A stretch of DNA of 64,000 nt from Acinetobacter genomosp. 15BJ (GTDB lineage: Bacteria; Pseudomonadota; Gammaproteobacteria; Pseudomonadales; Moraxellaceae). The stretch covers positions 258,351 through 322,350 of the forward strand of contig NZ_KE007345.1 of the NCBI RefSeq assembly GCF_000400715.1, read 5' to 3'. The notes below the pieces were generated by a model. That model was not told the DNA's origin. It did no database searches and worked only from the letters and a program-made list of their open reading frames with translations. A program made the translations under genes and the position numbers. Positions 27,441 through 36,238 of the stretch are shown here, one piece after another (positions within the stretch are counted from its first letter, which is position 1; the number at the start of each line of letters is the position of its first letter).

Positions 27441-29102
27441 TTAACCTGTAATCTTTTTATATTTAGAACGTTTCGCGACCGCTGTATCACCTAAACGCGA
27501 CTGACGGTATGCTTCATATTCAGCATAGTTACCTTCGTAGAACTCAGGCTGTTCGTTTTCAAATGACAAGATATGCGTTGCAATACGGTCAAGGAACCAA
27601 CGGTCATGCGATACCACCATAACTGTACCTGGGAATACAAGAATTGCATCCTCAAGTGCACGTAAAGTTTCGATATCCAAGTCGTTTGATGGCTCATCCA
27701 GTAAGATCACGTTTGCACCCAACTGTAAGATTTTCGCAAGTTGTAAACGGTTACGCTCACCACCTGATAATTCACCTACACGTTTTTGCTGATCTTGGCC
27801 TTTAAAGTTAAAGCGACCAATATAAGCACGAGATGCAATTTCGTATTCGCCGATTCTTAGGATATCCAAACCGCCAGAAACTTCTTCCCAAACAGTTTTA
27901 TTATTATCCAAAGTATCACGGATCTGACCCACGTAAGCCACTTTAACTGACTCACCTAAAGTCACAGTACCCGTATCTGGTTGCTGTTCGCCAGTCATCA
28001 TACGGAATAGCGTGGTTTTACCCGCACCGTTCGGACCGACAATACCAACAATCGCAGTTGGTGGTATTGTGAAGGTTAAGTCTTTATACAATAGACGACC
28101 ATCAAATGATTTGCTGATCCCTTCAACTTCTACAACTTTATTTCCTAGGCGTGGACCAGGTGGAATATAAATTTCAGAAGTTTCGTTACGCTGTTGGAAC
28201 TCACGTGAGTTAAGTTCTTCAAAACGCTCCATACGCGCTTTGTTTTTCTTTTGCTGACCTTTGGCATTTGAACGAACCCATTCCAGTTCTTTTTTCAATG
28301 CCTTGGCAAAAGATTCTTCTTGCTTGTTTTCTTGCTCTAAACGCGCATTCTTTTGTTCTAACCAAGAAGAATAGTTACCTTGATAAGGAATACCCATGCC
28401 ACGGTCAAGTTCAAGAATCCACTCAGCGACGTTATCCAAGAAATAACGGTCATGCGTAATCGCAACGATTGTGCCTGGGAAGTCTTTCAAGAAACGCTCT
28501 AACCAAGATACTGATTCAGCATCTAAATGGTTCGTCGGTTCATCAAGAAGCAACATATCTGGCTTAGAAAGCAATAAACGACATAATGCAACACGACGGC
28601 GCTCACCACCTGAAAGCAATGATACATCTGCATCCCAAGCTGGAAGGTTCAATGCATCAGCAGCAATTTCAAGCTGGTTATTCAGGTTATGCGCATCCCA
28701 AGCATGGATGATTGATTCTAATTTTTCCTGCTCTTTTGCAAGCGCATCAAAATCTGCATCAGGCTCAGCATATTCAGCAAAAACTTGATCAAGACGAGCT
28801 AAAGCATCAAGTGCTTCACGTACACCATCTTCAACGTTACCACGAACGTCTTTGGTTGGATCGAGTGGCGGTTCTTGTTCTAAGTAGCCGATCTTGATTC
28901 CTGGTTGTGCACGAGCTTCACCTGAGAAATCTTTATCTACGCCAGCCATAATACGGAGTAAGGTTGACTTACCAGCACCGTTCAAACCAAGCACACCAAT
29001 TTTTGCGCCTGGGAAAAATGATAAAGAGATGTCTTTCAAGATTTCGCGCTTCGGCGGAACCATTTTCGACACTCGATTCATCGTATAAATATATTGGGCC
29101 AC
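27441..29102 (-). CDS. ettA: Energy-dependent translational throttle protein EttA
   Basis: ABC-F protein that binds the ribosomal E site and gates translation by ATP state. Two ATPase domains are complete: Walker A GLNGAGKST and GPNGAGKTT, signature LSGGERRR and LSGGERNR, and Walker B LLLDEPTNHLD and LLDEPSNDLD. No membrane domain is present, as expected for ABC-F. The start is set at GTG 29102 because a GAGGAG site lies just upstream and the product begins AQYIYTMNRVSK like E. coli EttA; this gives 553 residues. A longer open frame up to 29180 lacks support. Confidence 0.95.
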   Translation of the reverse strand: MAQYIYTMNRVSKMVPPKREILKDISLSFFPGAKIGVLGLNGAGKSTLLRIMAGVDKDFSGEARAQPGIKIGYLEQEPPLDPTKDVRGNVEDGVREALDALARLDQVFAEYAEPDADFDALAKEQEKLESIIHAWDAHNLNNQLEIAADALNLPAWDADVSLLSGGERRRVALCRLLLSKPDMLLLDEPTNHLDAESVSWLERFLKDFPGTIVAITHDRYFLDNVAEWILELDRGMGIPYQGNYSSWLEQKNARLEQENKQEESFAKALKKELEWVRSNAKGQQKKNKARMERFEELNSREFQQRNETSEIYIPPGPRLGNKVVEVEGISKSFDGRLLYKDLTFTIPPTAIVGIVGPNGAGKTTLFRMMTGEQQPDTGTVTLGESVKVAYVGQIRDTLDNNKTVWEEVSGGLDILRIGEYEIASRAYIGRFNFKGQDQQKRVGELSGGERNRLQLAKILQLGANVILLDEPSNDLDIETLRALEDAILVFPGTVMVVSHDRWFLDRIATHILSFENEQPEFYEGNYAEYEAYRQSRLGDTAVAKRSKYKKITG

Positions 29103-29400
29103 GCAGGACTCCTCAAGAAAAACGAATACATCGCAAAATAGCGAATAAAATAATCGGAGTATTATACGCTGAAAACCCAATTGACTTGAAGTTAAGATGA
29201 CATTTGTTTGTCTGGATCAAAGGATTTTCTTTTGCAAGACATTACAGGTTTGAATTATTTCGTCATTTTCAAAAATAATTGCAACTGCTAAAGACACGCT
29301 ATATCACTAAAATCACTATCAAGCGCAAAAAATATGCACCATTTTGGATAAAATATGCGCTAGACTCGATCAATATTTAACACACGTAGATGATGTAATC

Positions 29401-30678
29401 ATGACCTATAAAGATGAAACGTTGGCCATTCATGCGGGATATTCACCAGAAGCAACCACCAAAGCAGTAGCGGTGCCGATTTATCAAACCACATCTTATG
29501 CCTTTGATAATACACAACATGGGGCAGATTTGTTTGATCTCAAAGTTCAAGGCAATATCTATACCCGTATTATGAACCCAACCACTGCCGTACTTGAACA
29601 GCGTATAGCTGCTCTCGAAGGTGGCATTGGAGCACTGGCTTTGGCATCCGGTATGGCAGCAATTACTTACGCGATTCAAACCATTGCCGAAGCAGGCGAC
29701 AATATTGCGTCAGTGTCTACCTTATATGGCGGAACTTATAATTTATTTGCCCACACACTCCCAAAGCAAGGCATTGAAGTCCGTTTCTTCGATTATCAAA
29801 ATCCTGAAGCATTACGCCAGATTATTGATGAAAAGACCAAACTAGTCTTTGTTGAATCGATTGGGAATCCTCTTGGCAATATCATCGACCTTGAAGCGAT
29901 TGCCAAGATCGCCCATGAGTACGGCGTCCCTGTGATTGTTGATAATACCGTAGCAACACCTGCCCTATTGAAGCCATTTGAATTTGGCGCCGACATTATT
30001 GTACATTCTTTGACCAAGTATATCGGCGGACATGGCAATAGCATCGGTGGCGTGATTGTCGATAGTGGTAAGTTTCCTTGGGGTAAATATCCTGAACGCT
30101 TTAAAGCTTTAAATACACCTGACCCAAGCTATCATGGCGTGAATTATGTCGAAGTATTGGGTGAAGCTGCTTTTATTGCGCGTGCGCGCGTGGTGCCATT
30201 ACGTAATACCGGTGCAGCAATTAGTCCATTAAGCGTATTCTTGATCCTACAAGGGCTCGAAACCTTAAATCTACGGATGGAGCGTCATACCGAAAATGCC
30301 ATCAAAGTTGCCGAATATTTAAAACAACATACAAAAGTGAAGTGGGTAAATTATGCAGGTCTAAAAGACCATCCGCAGCATCATTTGGCACAAAAGTATG
30401 TGAAAGGTAAACCTTCTGCAATCCTTTCCTTTGGTGTTCAGGATGGTCTAGCAGGCGGTACCCGCTTTATTGATGCATTACAGCTATTTACCCGTCTGGT
30501 GAATATCGGAGATGCCAAAAGTTTGGCGTGTCACCCTGCCACAACAACCCACCGCCAACTCAATGCAGAAGAGCTCAAATCAGCAGGTGTCAGTGAAGAC
30601 TTAGTGCGTTTATCTATTGGGATTGAGCATGTCGATGATCTGATTGCAGACCTAGAACAGGCCCTTGCACAAGTTTAA
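29401..30678 (+). CDS. metY: O-acetylhomoserine sulfhydrylase type enzyme
   Basis: PLP-dependent enzyme of the Cys/Met metabolism family, predicted to make homocysteine from O-acetylhomoserine and sulfide. The PLP lysine is K206 in SLTKYIGG, with D181 in the VIVDNTVATP loop that contacts the cofactor. Length 425 residues matches the long MetY group better than the shorter MetB/MetC enzymes. The start at 29401 is preferred because the sequence MTYKDETLAIHAGY begins like family members; the frame extends to a TTG at 29344. No SAM riboswitch was recognised upstream. Related enzymes differ in donor use, so substrate is inferred. Confidence 0.88.
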   Translation: MTYKDETLAIHAGYSPEATTKAVAVPIYQTTSYAFDNTQHGADLFDLKVQGNIYTRIMNPTTAVLEQRIAALEGGIGALALASGMAAITYAIQTIAEAGDNIASVSTLYGGTYNLFAHTLPKQGIEVRFFDYQNPEALRQIIDEKTKLVFVESIGNPLGNIIDLEAIAKIAHEYGVPVIVDNTVATPALLKPFEFGADIIVHSLTKYIGGHGNSIGGVIVDSGKFPWGKYPERFKALNTPDPSYHGVNYVEVLGEAAFIARARVVPLRNTGAAISPLSVFLILQGLETLNLRMERHTENAIKVAEYLKQHTKVKWVNYAGLKDHPQHHLAQKYVKGKPSAILSFGVQDGLAGGTRFIDALQLFTRLVNIGDAKSLACHPATTTHRQLNAEELKSAGVSEDLVRLSIGIEHVDDLIADLEQALAQV

Positions 30679-30691
30679 TTTTAATGAAATC

Positions 30692-30722
30692 AATAAGCCC
30701 CTCATCAGGGGCTTATTTTTTG
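30692..30722 (+). terminator. Terminator of the metY gene
   Basis: An 11-bp perfect stem AATAAGCCCCT/AGGGGCTTATT (30692-30702 with 30707-30717), tetraloop and T-run. Confidence 0.92.
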
Positions 30723-30773
30723 TGCAAAAGCTAAAAAATATAATTGCTTTTTCAACTATTACAAGATCTTGTT

Positions 30774-30791
30774 TTAGAGCATTTACTCTAA
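30774..30791. promoter_or_regulatory. 18-bp palindrome upstream of acr1, putative operator
   Basis: TTAGAGCATTTACTCTAA lies within a longer inverted repeat TTTTAGAG-6-CTCTAAAA (30772-30793), 137 bases upstream of acr1. The same sequence with one base changed occurs at 37031-37048 upstream of an HD-domain gene, so it is likely a binding site for a dimeric repressor or activator. Confidence 0.6.
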
Positions 30792-30927
30792 AAAAGACAT
30801 TATTTTTCAAACATTTACACTAGACAAACAAAAAATATCGGTTAATATTACACCAAAATAAAGTGCAGTGTTTAATCGTAATAAGAAGGCATTGCAAACA
30901 ACAGCGTGATTAATGTAGGTAACTTAC

Positions 30928-31815
30928 ATGAATGCAAAACTCAAAAAACTTTTTCAGCAAAAAGTCGACGGTAAAACAATCATTGTCACAGGAGCATCAA
31001 GTGGTATTGGTTTAACGGTTTCAAAATACCTTGCTCAAGCAGGTGCCCATGTCTTATTGCTCGCTCGTACTAAAGAGAAGTTAGATGAGGTCAAAGCTGA
31101 GATCGAGGCTGAAGGTGGAAAAGCGACGGTATTTCCATGTGATCTCAATGATATGGAATCTATTGATGCAGTTTCAAAAGAAATCTTAGCCGCAGTAGAT
31201 CACATTGATATTCTTGTAAATAACGCGGGACGTTCAATCCGTCGTGCGGTACATGAGTCGGTTGATCGTTTCCATGACTTCGAACGTACCATGCAGTTAA
31301 ATTACTTTGGTGCAGTACGTTTAGTCTTGAATGTTTTACCGCACATGATGCAGCGTAAAGACGGTCAAATTATTAACATCAGCTCGATTGGTGTTCTTGC
31401 CAACGCAACTCGCTTTTCTGCTTACGTTGCGTCTAAAGCTGCATTGGATGCATTTAGTCGTTGTTTATCTGCGGAAGTTCACTCACACAAAATTGCGATT
31501 ACCTCTATTTATATGCCTTTGGTCCGCACACCAATGATTGCACCAACCAAAATTTATAAATATGTACCGACGCTTTCACCTGAAGAAGCAGCTGATTTAA
31601 TTGCTTATGCGATCGTGAAGCGTCCGAAAAAGATTGCGACTAACTTAGGTCGACTTGCATCGATTACTTATGCAATTGCACCAGACATTAACAACATTTT
31701 AATGTCGATTGGTTTCAACTTATTCCCAAGCTCTACCGCCTCTGTCGGTGAACAAGAGAAGTTGAACCTAATCCAACGTGCTTATGCGCGTTTGTTCCCT
31801 GGCGAGCACTGGTAA
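30928..31815 (+). CDS. acr1: Fatty acyl-CoA reductase Acr1 (wax ester pathway)
   Basis: NADPH-dependent short-chain dehydrogenase/reductase that reduces long-chain acyl-CoA to fatty aldehyde, the first committed step to wax esters in Acinetobacter. Cofactor motif TGASSGIG at residues 21-28, NNAG at 98-101, catalytic S152/S153, Y166 and K170. Length (295) and the distinctive ending YARLFPGEHW agree with my memory of the A. baylyi Acr1 sequence, so this is more specific than a generic SDR call. It is a single gene between terminators with a long upstream region holding a conserved palindrome. Confidence 0.9.
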   Translation: MNAKLKKLFQQKVDGKTIIVTGASSGIGLTVSKYLAQAGAHVLLLARTKEKLDEVKAEIEAEGGKATVFPCDLNDMESIDAVSKEILAAVDHIDILVNNAGRSIRRAVHESVDRFHDFERTMQLNYFGAVRLVLNVLPHMMQRKDGQIINISSIGVLANATRFSAYVASKAALDAFSRCLSAEVHSHKIAITSIYMPLVRTPMIAPTKIYKYVPTLSPEEAADLIAYAIVKRPKKIATNLGRLASITYAIAPDINNILMSIGFNLFPSSTASVGEQEKLNLIQRAYARLFPGEHW

Positions 31816-31825
31816 ATAAATCAGA

Positions 31826-31859
31826 CAAAAAAAACCTCCCTAATGGGGAGGTTTTTTTT
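31826..31859. terminator. Bidirectional terminator between acr1 and the exported protein gene
   Basis: A CCTCCC/GGGAGG stem (31835-31840 with 31846-31851) is flanked by long A and T runs on both sides. Confidence 0.88.
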
Positions 31860-31862
31860 GTG

Positions 31863-32744
31863 CTATTGACAGAAATTGGGCTGATAATCATAGACGAATT
31901 GTGTTTTAGTCGCAGTTGAGCTGGGTGCATTAAATTGCGTCAGCGCTTTTAAGGCACTGAAACTTAAGGCTGCGCGTGATACCACTTTCTTGGTGTAATT
32001 TGCGTTGGAATCTGCATATTTAAATGAAACTTCTGCCACCGCTGGTTTTAGCCCAGTATAAGGTATTTGCGTATACCATAAGCTGAGCTCCATATCTGCA
32101 TCAAACTCACCCAAATCAATCGTTGCGCCGGCATATTTACGTTCATAAATGGTTAAGCCACTCACCACTTGCAATGCCTGACTATTGCTATAACTGTAGT
32201 TATTTTTAAAACCTGAAAATAAGGTATTAATATCCTCAAAATCATTGATCGTGCGTGTGGTCGGCACAGTGGTAGACTTACTTGCAACCACCAAAAAACC
32301 CAAATTATCTTTACGGGTAATATCATCTTCAAATTTGGTTTTCGCACCTGCCACACTGCTGCTGAGATCTTCAAAATCGGTAATATAATGATCATAGCCG
32401 CGGTATTTCAGCGTGACTTCTTTCGTACCCGTTTCAATCCGCTCTCTCAGACTATACCCCATGCTGTTTAAGGGACAACTGCCCTGCGTATCATAAAAAC
32501 GGATTTCACGCTGTGCATCTAAGCTCATATTTCCCGTCACGGCACGACCAATCTTGTTTTCAATTGCCGTTTTTGCCTGAGCAAAATAGCTGTTGATGTT
32601 GCCCGCTTCTGTTGCATAGCTAAAGTTATTCGGGTCTAAAAGCAGTTTATATTCACGAGTCGTCACTTTCGGTGCTGCATGACTGATACTCGGCAAAATC
32701 ACTACACTGATCAGAAACCCAAACATACATGGATTGATTTTCAT
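31863..32744 (-). CDS. Exported protein with CYTH-like strand pattern
   Basis: A 293-residue protein with a signal peptide (MKINPCMFGF...ISHAAP) and a GGAGGA ribosome-binding site. The mature protein begins TREYKLLLD and contains LRERIETGTKEVTLKYR, KTKFEDDI and AEVSFKY, an arrangement of alternating charged beta-strands like that of CYTH/triphosphate-tunnel proteins, which bind polyphosphates in a barrel. This is a pattern judgement, not a proven family match. It follows the phytase-like gene by 63 bases on the same strand, so a joint periplasmic phosphate-ester role is possible. Confidence 0.6.
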   Translation of the reverse strand: MKINPCMFGFLISVVILPSISHAAPKVTTREYKLLLDPNNFSYATEAGNINSYFAQAKTAIENKIGRAVTGNMSLDAQREIRFYDTQGSCPLNSMGYSLRERIETGTKEVTLKYRGYDHYITDFEDLSSSVAGAKTKFEDDITRKDNLGFLVVASKSTTVPTTRTINDFEDINTLFSGFKNNYSYSNSQALQVVSGLTIYERKYAGATIDLGEFDADMELSLWYTQIPYTGLKPAVAEVSFKYADSNANYTKKVVSRAALSFSALKALTQFNAPSSTATKTQFVYDYQPNFCQ

Positions 32745-32807
32745 TTTTATTCCTCCATTAAAATAATATCAAAAAAGCCGCCAAAACTTGCATCTTGTGG
32801 TTGGAGC

Positions 32808-34352
32808 TTATGGATTAAAAAGATTCAGTTTGTCGATCACATACAATGTCGATGCATCAATACGTGTTCGTGCCTGATCTAAATATTTTGCTTCCAGACC
32901 CTTGCTGTTTTTCCATACTCCCATGTCATCGTCATTGACGACACCGAGATGATGTTGGTCAATCAGCCACAAGCCTTCCATTTTGTCATGTGCATAGCTG
33001 ACACGTTTCGCCATATCGAGTACCAATGTTTTGCTTACAGGCTGAATATTCAAAGCTTGGAGTTTGTCCCACCCTTGAGCCAAGACATACTGTTCCAGTG
33101 TTTTTCCTGCTATGGTCAAACCGAGTTTTGGATCTTGTAGAAGATCTCCCTGTGCAACCACACTTTCCAAATTGGTCGCATTGCGTAAATCGATACGATA
33201 GACATGCTTCATAATATTGGGCTCATCTTTTAAGAAAGCGCCATCACGCTCAAGCACCAAGAACTCATGATCATTGATGGCCACGATCGCAGAATTTGAA
33301 TTAGCCTCAATCTCTTGACGATAGAGATATTGTCCAATTTTTCCTGTTTCCAGTTGAATGGTCACAATACGTGTCAGTGTCGACTTATTCACAGCTTTTG
33401 TCGGTAAATCCATCGTCGACTGCATTATACCGACCAATGTCTTCTGATCAGGAGTAATGGTTAAACCTTCCATACCACGATTGGCACGACGATAGCTAAA
33501 CTCTTGCGGTAAGGTGAAATTATTACGTGCATCATTCGGGAAGGGATTAATTCGCCCGATCTCTTTCCCATTGGCGTCATAATGCACAATATGCGGCCCA
33601 TATTCGTCACTGACCCAGAAGGTACCGTCTTTTAAAGCAGCCAGCCCTTCACTATCAAGACCATAATCATCCAGTTTGATTGGATTGGTTACAGGGTCGT
33701 AAGGCTTATTTGGATCAACGGTAATCACCCGACCATTGATGTCATACGGTGTTTCACCCGTACCGCCAAGTGCAGCGGTATTCGGCAAACCACTAATATT
33801 TTTACCATTCCGATCTTTTAACAAAATGGTTTTCAGCAATTTCACGGAACCGTCATCCTGTACCTCGAACAAACCAATTTTAGGTACATAATCGGGAAGC
33901 GGAAAAATCTTGCCTGCACCATGTACTCCATCATCATAATCCGCATTTGGACCACGATCAGTCAGCGCATAGAACTGTTTTTTATTGCTTGGATGTGCGG
34001 CAACATCTGAACCGAAACCACCTTGTCGAATAGAGAAGGGGCTATCGATGGTTGTACCGTTTGCCTGATAGTGGGCCAACACTTGATAAGGTAGAACACT
34101 GCCTTGGGCAAAGATGTTCGAGCCGCACTGTACTGAACTTTGCTGGATTTCATCTGCATCCAACTGACTATTTCTATTTTTATCCAGCCCACTGTCAAAA
34201 CGTGTCCCTGCACTCCAACACGCATCGTTACCTAAAGCCAATGGGGTTTGCATCACCAAGCTATTTAAGCCATTTTGACCATCATCACCATCTGAGCAGG
34301 CAGTTATAAAAGTTGTTGCCAAGAGTATTAACGCAAGCGATGTTTTTTTCAT
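32808..34352 (-). CDS. Phytase-like esterase domain lipoprotein
   Basis: A 514-residue exported protein. A lipoprotein signal (MKKTSLALILLATTFITAC) ends at Cys19. Residues 20-75 form a short module with DSGLDKNRNSQLDADE, which resembles a calcium-type acidic loop. The remainder resembles the phytase-like esterase family (segments GSDVAAHPSNKKQFYALTDRGPN, LDSEGLAALKDGTFWVSDEYGPH, NRGMEGLTITPD), a predicted beta-propeller with acidic metal sites. It is likely anchored in the outer membrane facing the periplasm or outside. The substrate is unknown; family enzymes have been linked to phosphate esters. It is the promoter-proximal gene of a two-gene unit. Confidence 0.82.
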   Translation of the reverse strand: MKKTSLALILLATTFITACSDGDDGQNGLNSLVMQTPLALGNDACWSAGTRFDSGLDKNRNSQLDADEIQQSSVQCGSNIFAQGSVLPYQVLAHYQANGTTIDSPFSIRQGGFGSDVAAHPSNKKQFYALTDRGPNADYDDGVHGAGKIFPLPDYVPKIGLFEVQDDGSVKLLKTILLKDRNGKNISGLPNTAALGGTGETPYDINGRVITVDPNKPYDPVTNPIKLDDYGLDSEGLAALKDGTFWVSDEYGPHIVHYDANGKEIGRINPFPNDARNNFTLPQEFSYRRANRGMEGLTITPDQKTLVGIMQSTMDLPTKAVNKSTLTRIVTIQLETGKIGQYLYRQEIEANSNSAIVAINDHEFLVLERDGAFLKDEPNIMKHVYRIDLRNATNLESVVAQGDLLQDPKLGLTIAGKTLEQYVLAQGWDKLQALNIQPVSKTLVLDMAKRVSYAHDKMEGLWLIDQHHLGVVNDDDMGVWKNSKGLEAKYLDQARTRIDASTLYVIDKLNLFNP

Positions 34353-34890
34353 TGTTTTTCAATATCATTATCAAAAGATGGCTTTATGCTAAAAAGTAAA
34401 AATGACAAACCGATGAAAAAACAATCATTAAATTGCACCAATCAGACGTGTGTATAAACTAAGACTTATCCACAGCTTTGTTGCATTTATCAGCAATGCT
34501 GCCTGCTAATTTCTCCACAAGAAAATTTTCTGGCTCCTTTATTTTAAGTGAGATGGATCCTACCAAAACGTGAATGAGAATAAAGGGATCAAGCTTCCCC
34601 ATCTGCTTGCATTACAATCCTTTTACACAACATCAGATGATTCAAAAAATAGAATTGTCCGCTTATATAACCCAATTAATTGCTTTTAAAAACATTAAAT
34701 TCTCAATATTGACCATTTTGACATTCTTTATCTGTCAATGATTTAGCTAAAAACCAGCATTATTCTCTCTATCTAAAAATGCATTCATAAAAAACATACA
34801 AAATAGTGTCATTTTCATGCTTTTTTAGCGGTATATAACATTCTGTAAAGATTCAGTTACAGAATCTTGCTTGGTTGAAAAGGAACATAT
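34353..34890. other. 538-base AT-rich intergenic region between divergent genes
   Basis: No coding region is seen. It holds the promoters of the phytase-like gene and the MFS gene. Notable motifs: a Fur-like TCAATATCATTATCA at 34359-34373 (7 of 7 positions in one half-site, 4 of 7 in the other) next to the phytase-like start; one DnaA-box-like TTATCCACA at 34466-34474; and a 9-bp inverted repeat at 34840-34865 before the MFS gene. A TATATAAC stretch at 34832-34839 could be part of the MFS promoter. Confidence 0.5.
34840..34865. repeat. Inverted repeat before the MFS gene, putative operator
   Basis: ATTCTGTAA (34840-34848) and TTACAGAAT (34857-34865) are perfect reverse complements with an 8-base spacer, directly after a TATATAAC stretch and 25 bases before the start codon. 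The position fits a repressor site over the transcription start. Confidence 0.5.
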
Positions 34891-36183
34891 ATGAGTCAGA
34901 CATATAGCAAGGAAGAAAAAAGAAGTCGTATCAAAGGTATTGTCGGTGCGGCATCAGGGAATTTAGTTGAGTGGTTCGATTTCTATATTTATGCCGTTTT
35001 TGCTGCCTATTTTACCCATGCATTGACCGCTCCAGATATGGAACCAACCACCAAAGCCATTTATGTTTGGGGAGTGTTTGGTGCTAGCTTTTTCATGCGC
35101 CCAATCGGGAGTTGGTTATTCGGACGTATTGCTGACCGTCAAGGCCGTAAGCAGTCTATGGTCATTTCCATCTGCTTAATGGCACTCAGTTCATTTCTGT
35201 TTGCAGCCTTACCTACTTATGATCAAGTCGGAATGTGGGCACCCTTTTTACTGTTAATGGTTCGATTACTGCAAGGTCTCTCCGTTGGTGGTGAGTATGG
35301 TGCAGTTGCGACCTATATGAGTGAACTCGGCTTAAAAGGGCAACGAGGCTTCTTTGCATCATTCCAGTACGTCACCCTTTCAGGTGGTCAGTTACTTGCA
35401 AGCTTACTCGGGGTGATCTTGCTGGGCTTTATGACTGAACAGCAATTGAATGATGGTGGCTGGCGTATTCCTTTCGTCATCGGCGGTATTGCTGCATTAT
35501 TTTCTTTACTTGCGCGTAGTCGTTTAGAAGAAACCTTGTCACATGAAGATGCTGACCGCGAAGAATCAGGTAGCTTAGTTGCCCTGCTCAAACAGCATTG
35601 GAAAACCTTCCTATTGGTTGTCGGCTATACATCAGCAGGTTCACTGACCTTCTATGTTGTCACGGTTTATTCAAAAACCTACCTCACCAATATTGGTATG
35701 GATGGCAAAACCGTTGGCTTTATCATGACCACTGCGCTATTTGTATTCATGTTGGCGCAACCGTTGTTTGGCATGTTGTCAGATCGCATTGGTCGTCGTG
35801 CTTCCATGTTGGCATTCAGTTTACTCAGCGCAATCTTTATTTATCCAGTGATGGTCACAGGTATGCGCAGCTTTGCTGATTCCCCTGTCATTATCACCCT
35901 GTTACTGATTTTCTTGATGATGTTGCTGAGCTTCTATACCTCAATCAGCGGTCTAGTCAAAGCTGAAATGTTCCCCCCGCATGTCCGTGCGTTAGGTGTC
36001 GGTTTTTCCTATGCAGTGGGTAATGCGCTCTTTGGTGGTTCTGCGCCATCCGTGGCGTTATTATTTAAAGATGCGGGCATTGAAAATACCTTCTTCGTCT
36101 ACGTGATTATCATGCTGATTATCTGTTTCTTCTGTAGCTTAGCCTTACCGAAAAAACCAGAATATCTGGAACATGATCACTAA
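34891..36183 (+). CDS. MHS-family MFS transporter (alpha-ketoglutarate permease type)
   Basis: A 430-residue proton symporter with about twelve membrane helices. The N-terminal ASGNLVEWFDFYIYA and the loop GRIADRQGRKQSM, plus RLLQGLSVGGEYG in helix 4, mark the metabolite:H+ symporter family (KgtP, ShiA, ProP relatives). The likely substrate is an organic acid such as 2-oxoglutarate, but the family also takes shikimate or betaine, so no symbol is given. AAGGAA ribosome-binding site seven bases before ATG. It is a single gene with its own terminator. Confidence 0.85.
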   Translation: MSQTYSKEEKRSRIKGIVGAASGNLVEWFDFYIYAVFAAYFTHALTAPDMEPTTKAIYVWGVFGASFFMRPIGSWLFGRIADRQGRKQSMVISICLMALSSFLFAALPTYDQVGMWAPFLLLMVRLLQGLSVGGEYGAVATYMSELGLKGQRGFFASFQYVTLSGGQLLASLLGVILLGFMTEQQLNDGGWRIPFVIGGIAALFSLLARSRLEETLSHEDADREESGSLVALLKQHWKTFLLVVGYTSAGSLTFYVVTVYSKTYLTNIGMDGKTVGFIMTTALFVFMLAQPLFGMLSDRIGRRASMLAFSLLSAIFIYPVMVTGMRSFADSPVIITLLLIFLMMLLSFYTSISGLVKAEMFPPHVRALGVGFSYAVGNALFGGSAPSVALLFKDAGIENTFFVYVIIMLIICFFCSLALPKKPEYLEHDH

Positions 36184-36203
36184 ATAAATTGTGTCCTAAA
36201 CCT

Positions 36204-36238
36204 AAACCACTTTTGTAAAAGCAAAGGTGGTTTTTTTA
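36204..36238 (+). terminator. Terminator of the MFS gene
   Basis: A 12-bp stem (36204-36215 with 36222-36233, one G.T pair), six-base loop, then T-run. Confidence 0.88.

Noticed and set aside
29103-29400. Possible SAM riboswitch before metY
   Set aside because: No matching helices or conserved core were found in the leader.
34466-34474. DnaA-box sequence TTATCCACA
   Set aside because: A single perfect box without a cluster or DNA-unwinding element is expected by chance at chromosome scale; no origin function is claimed.
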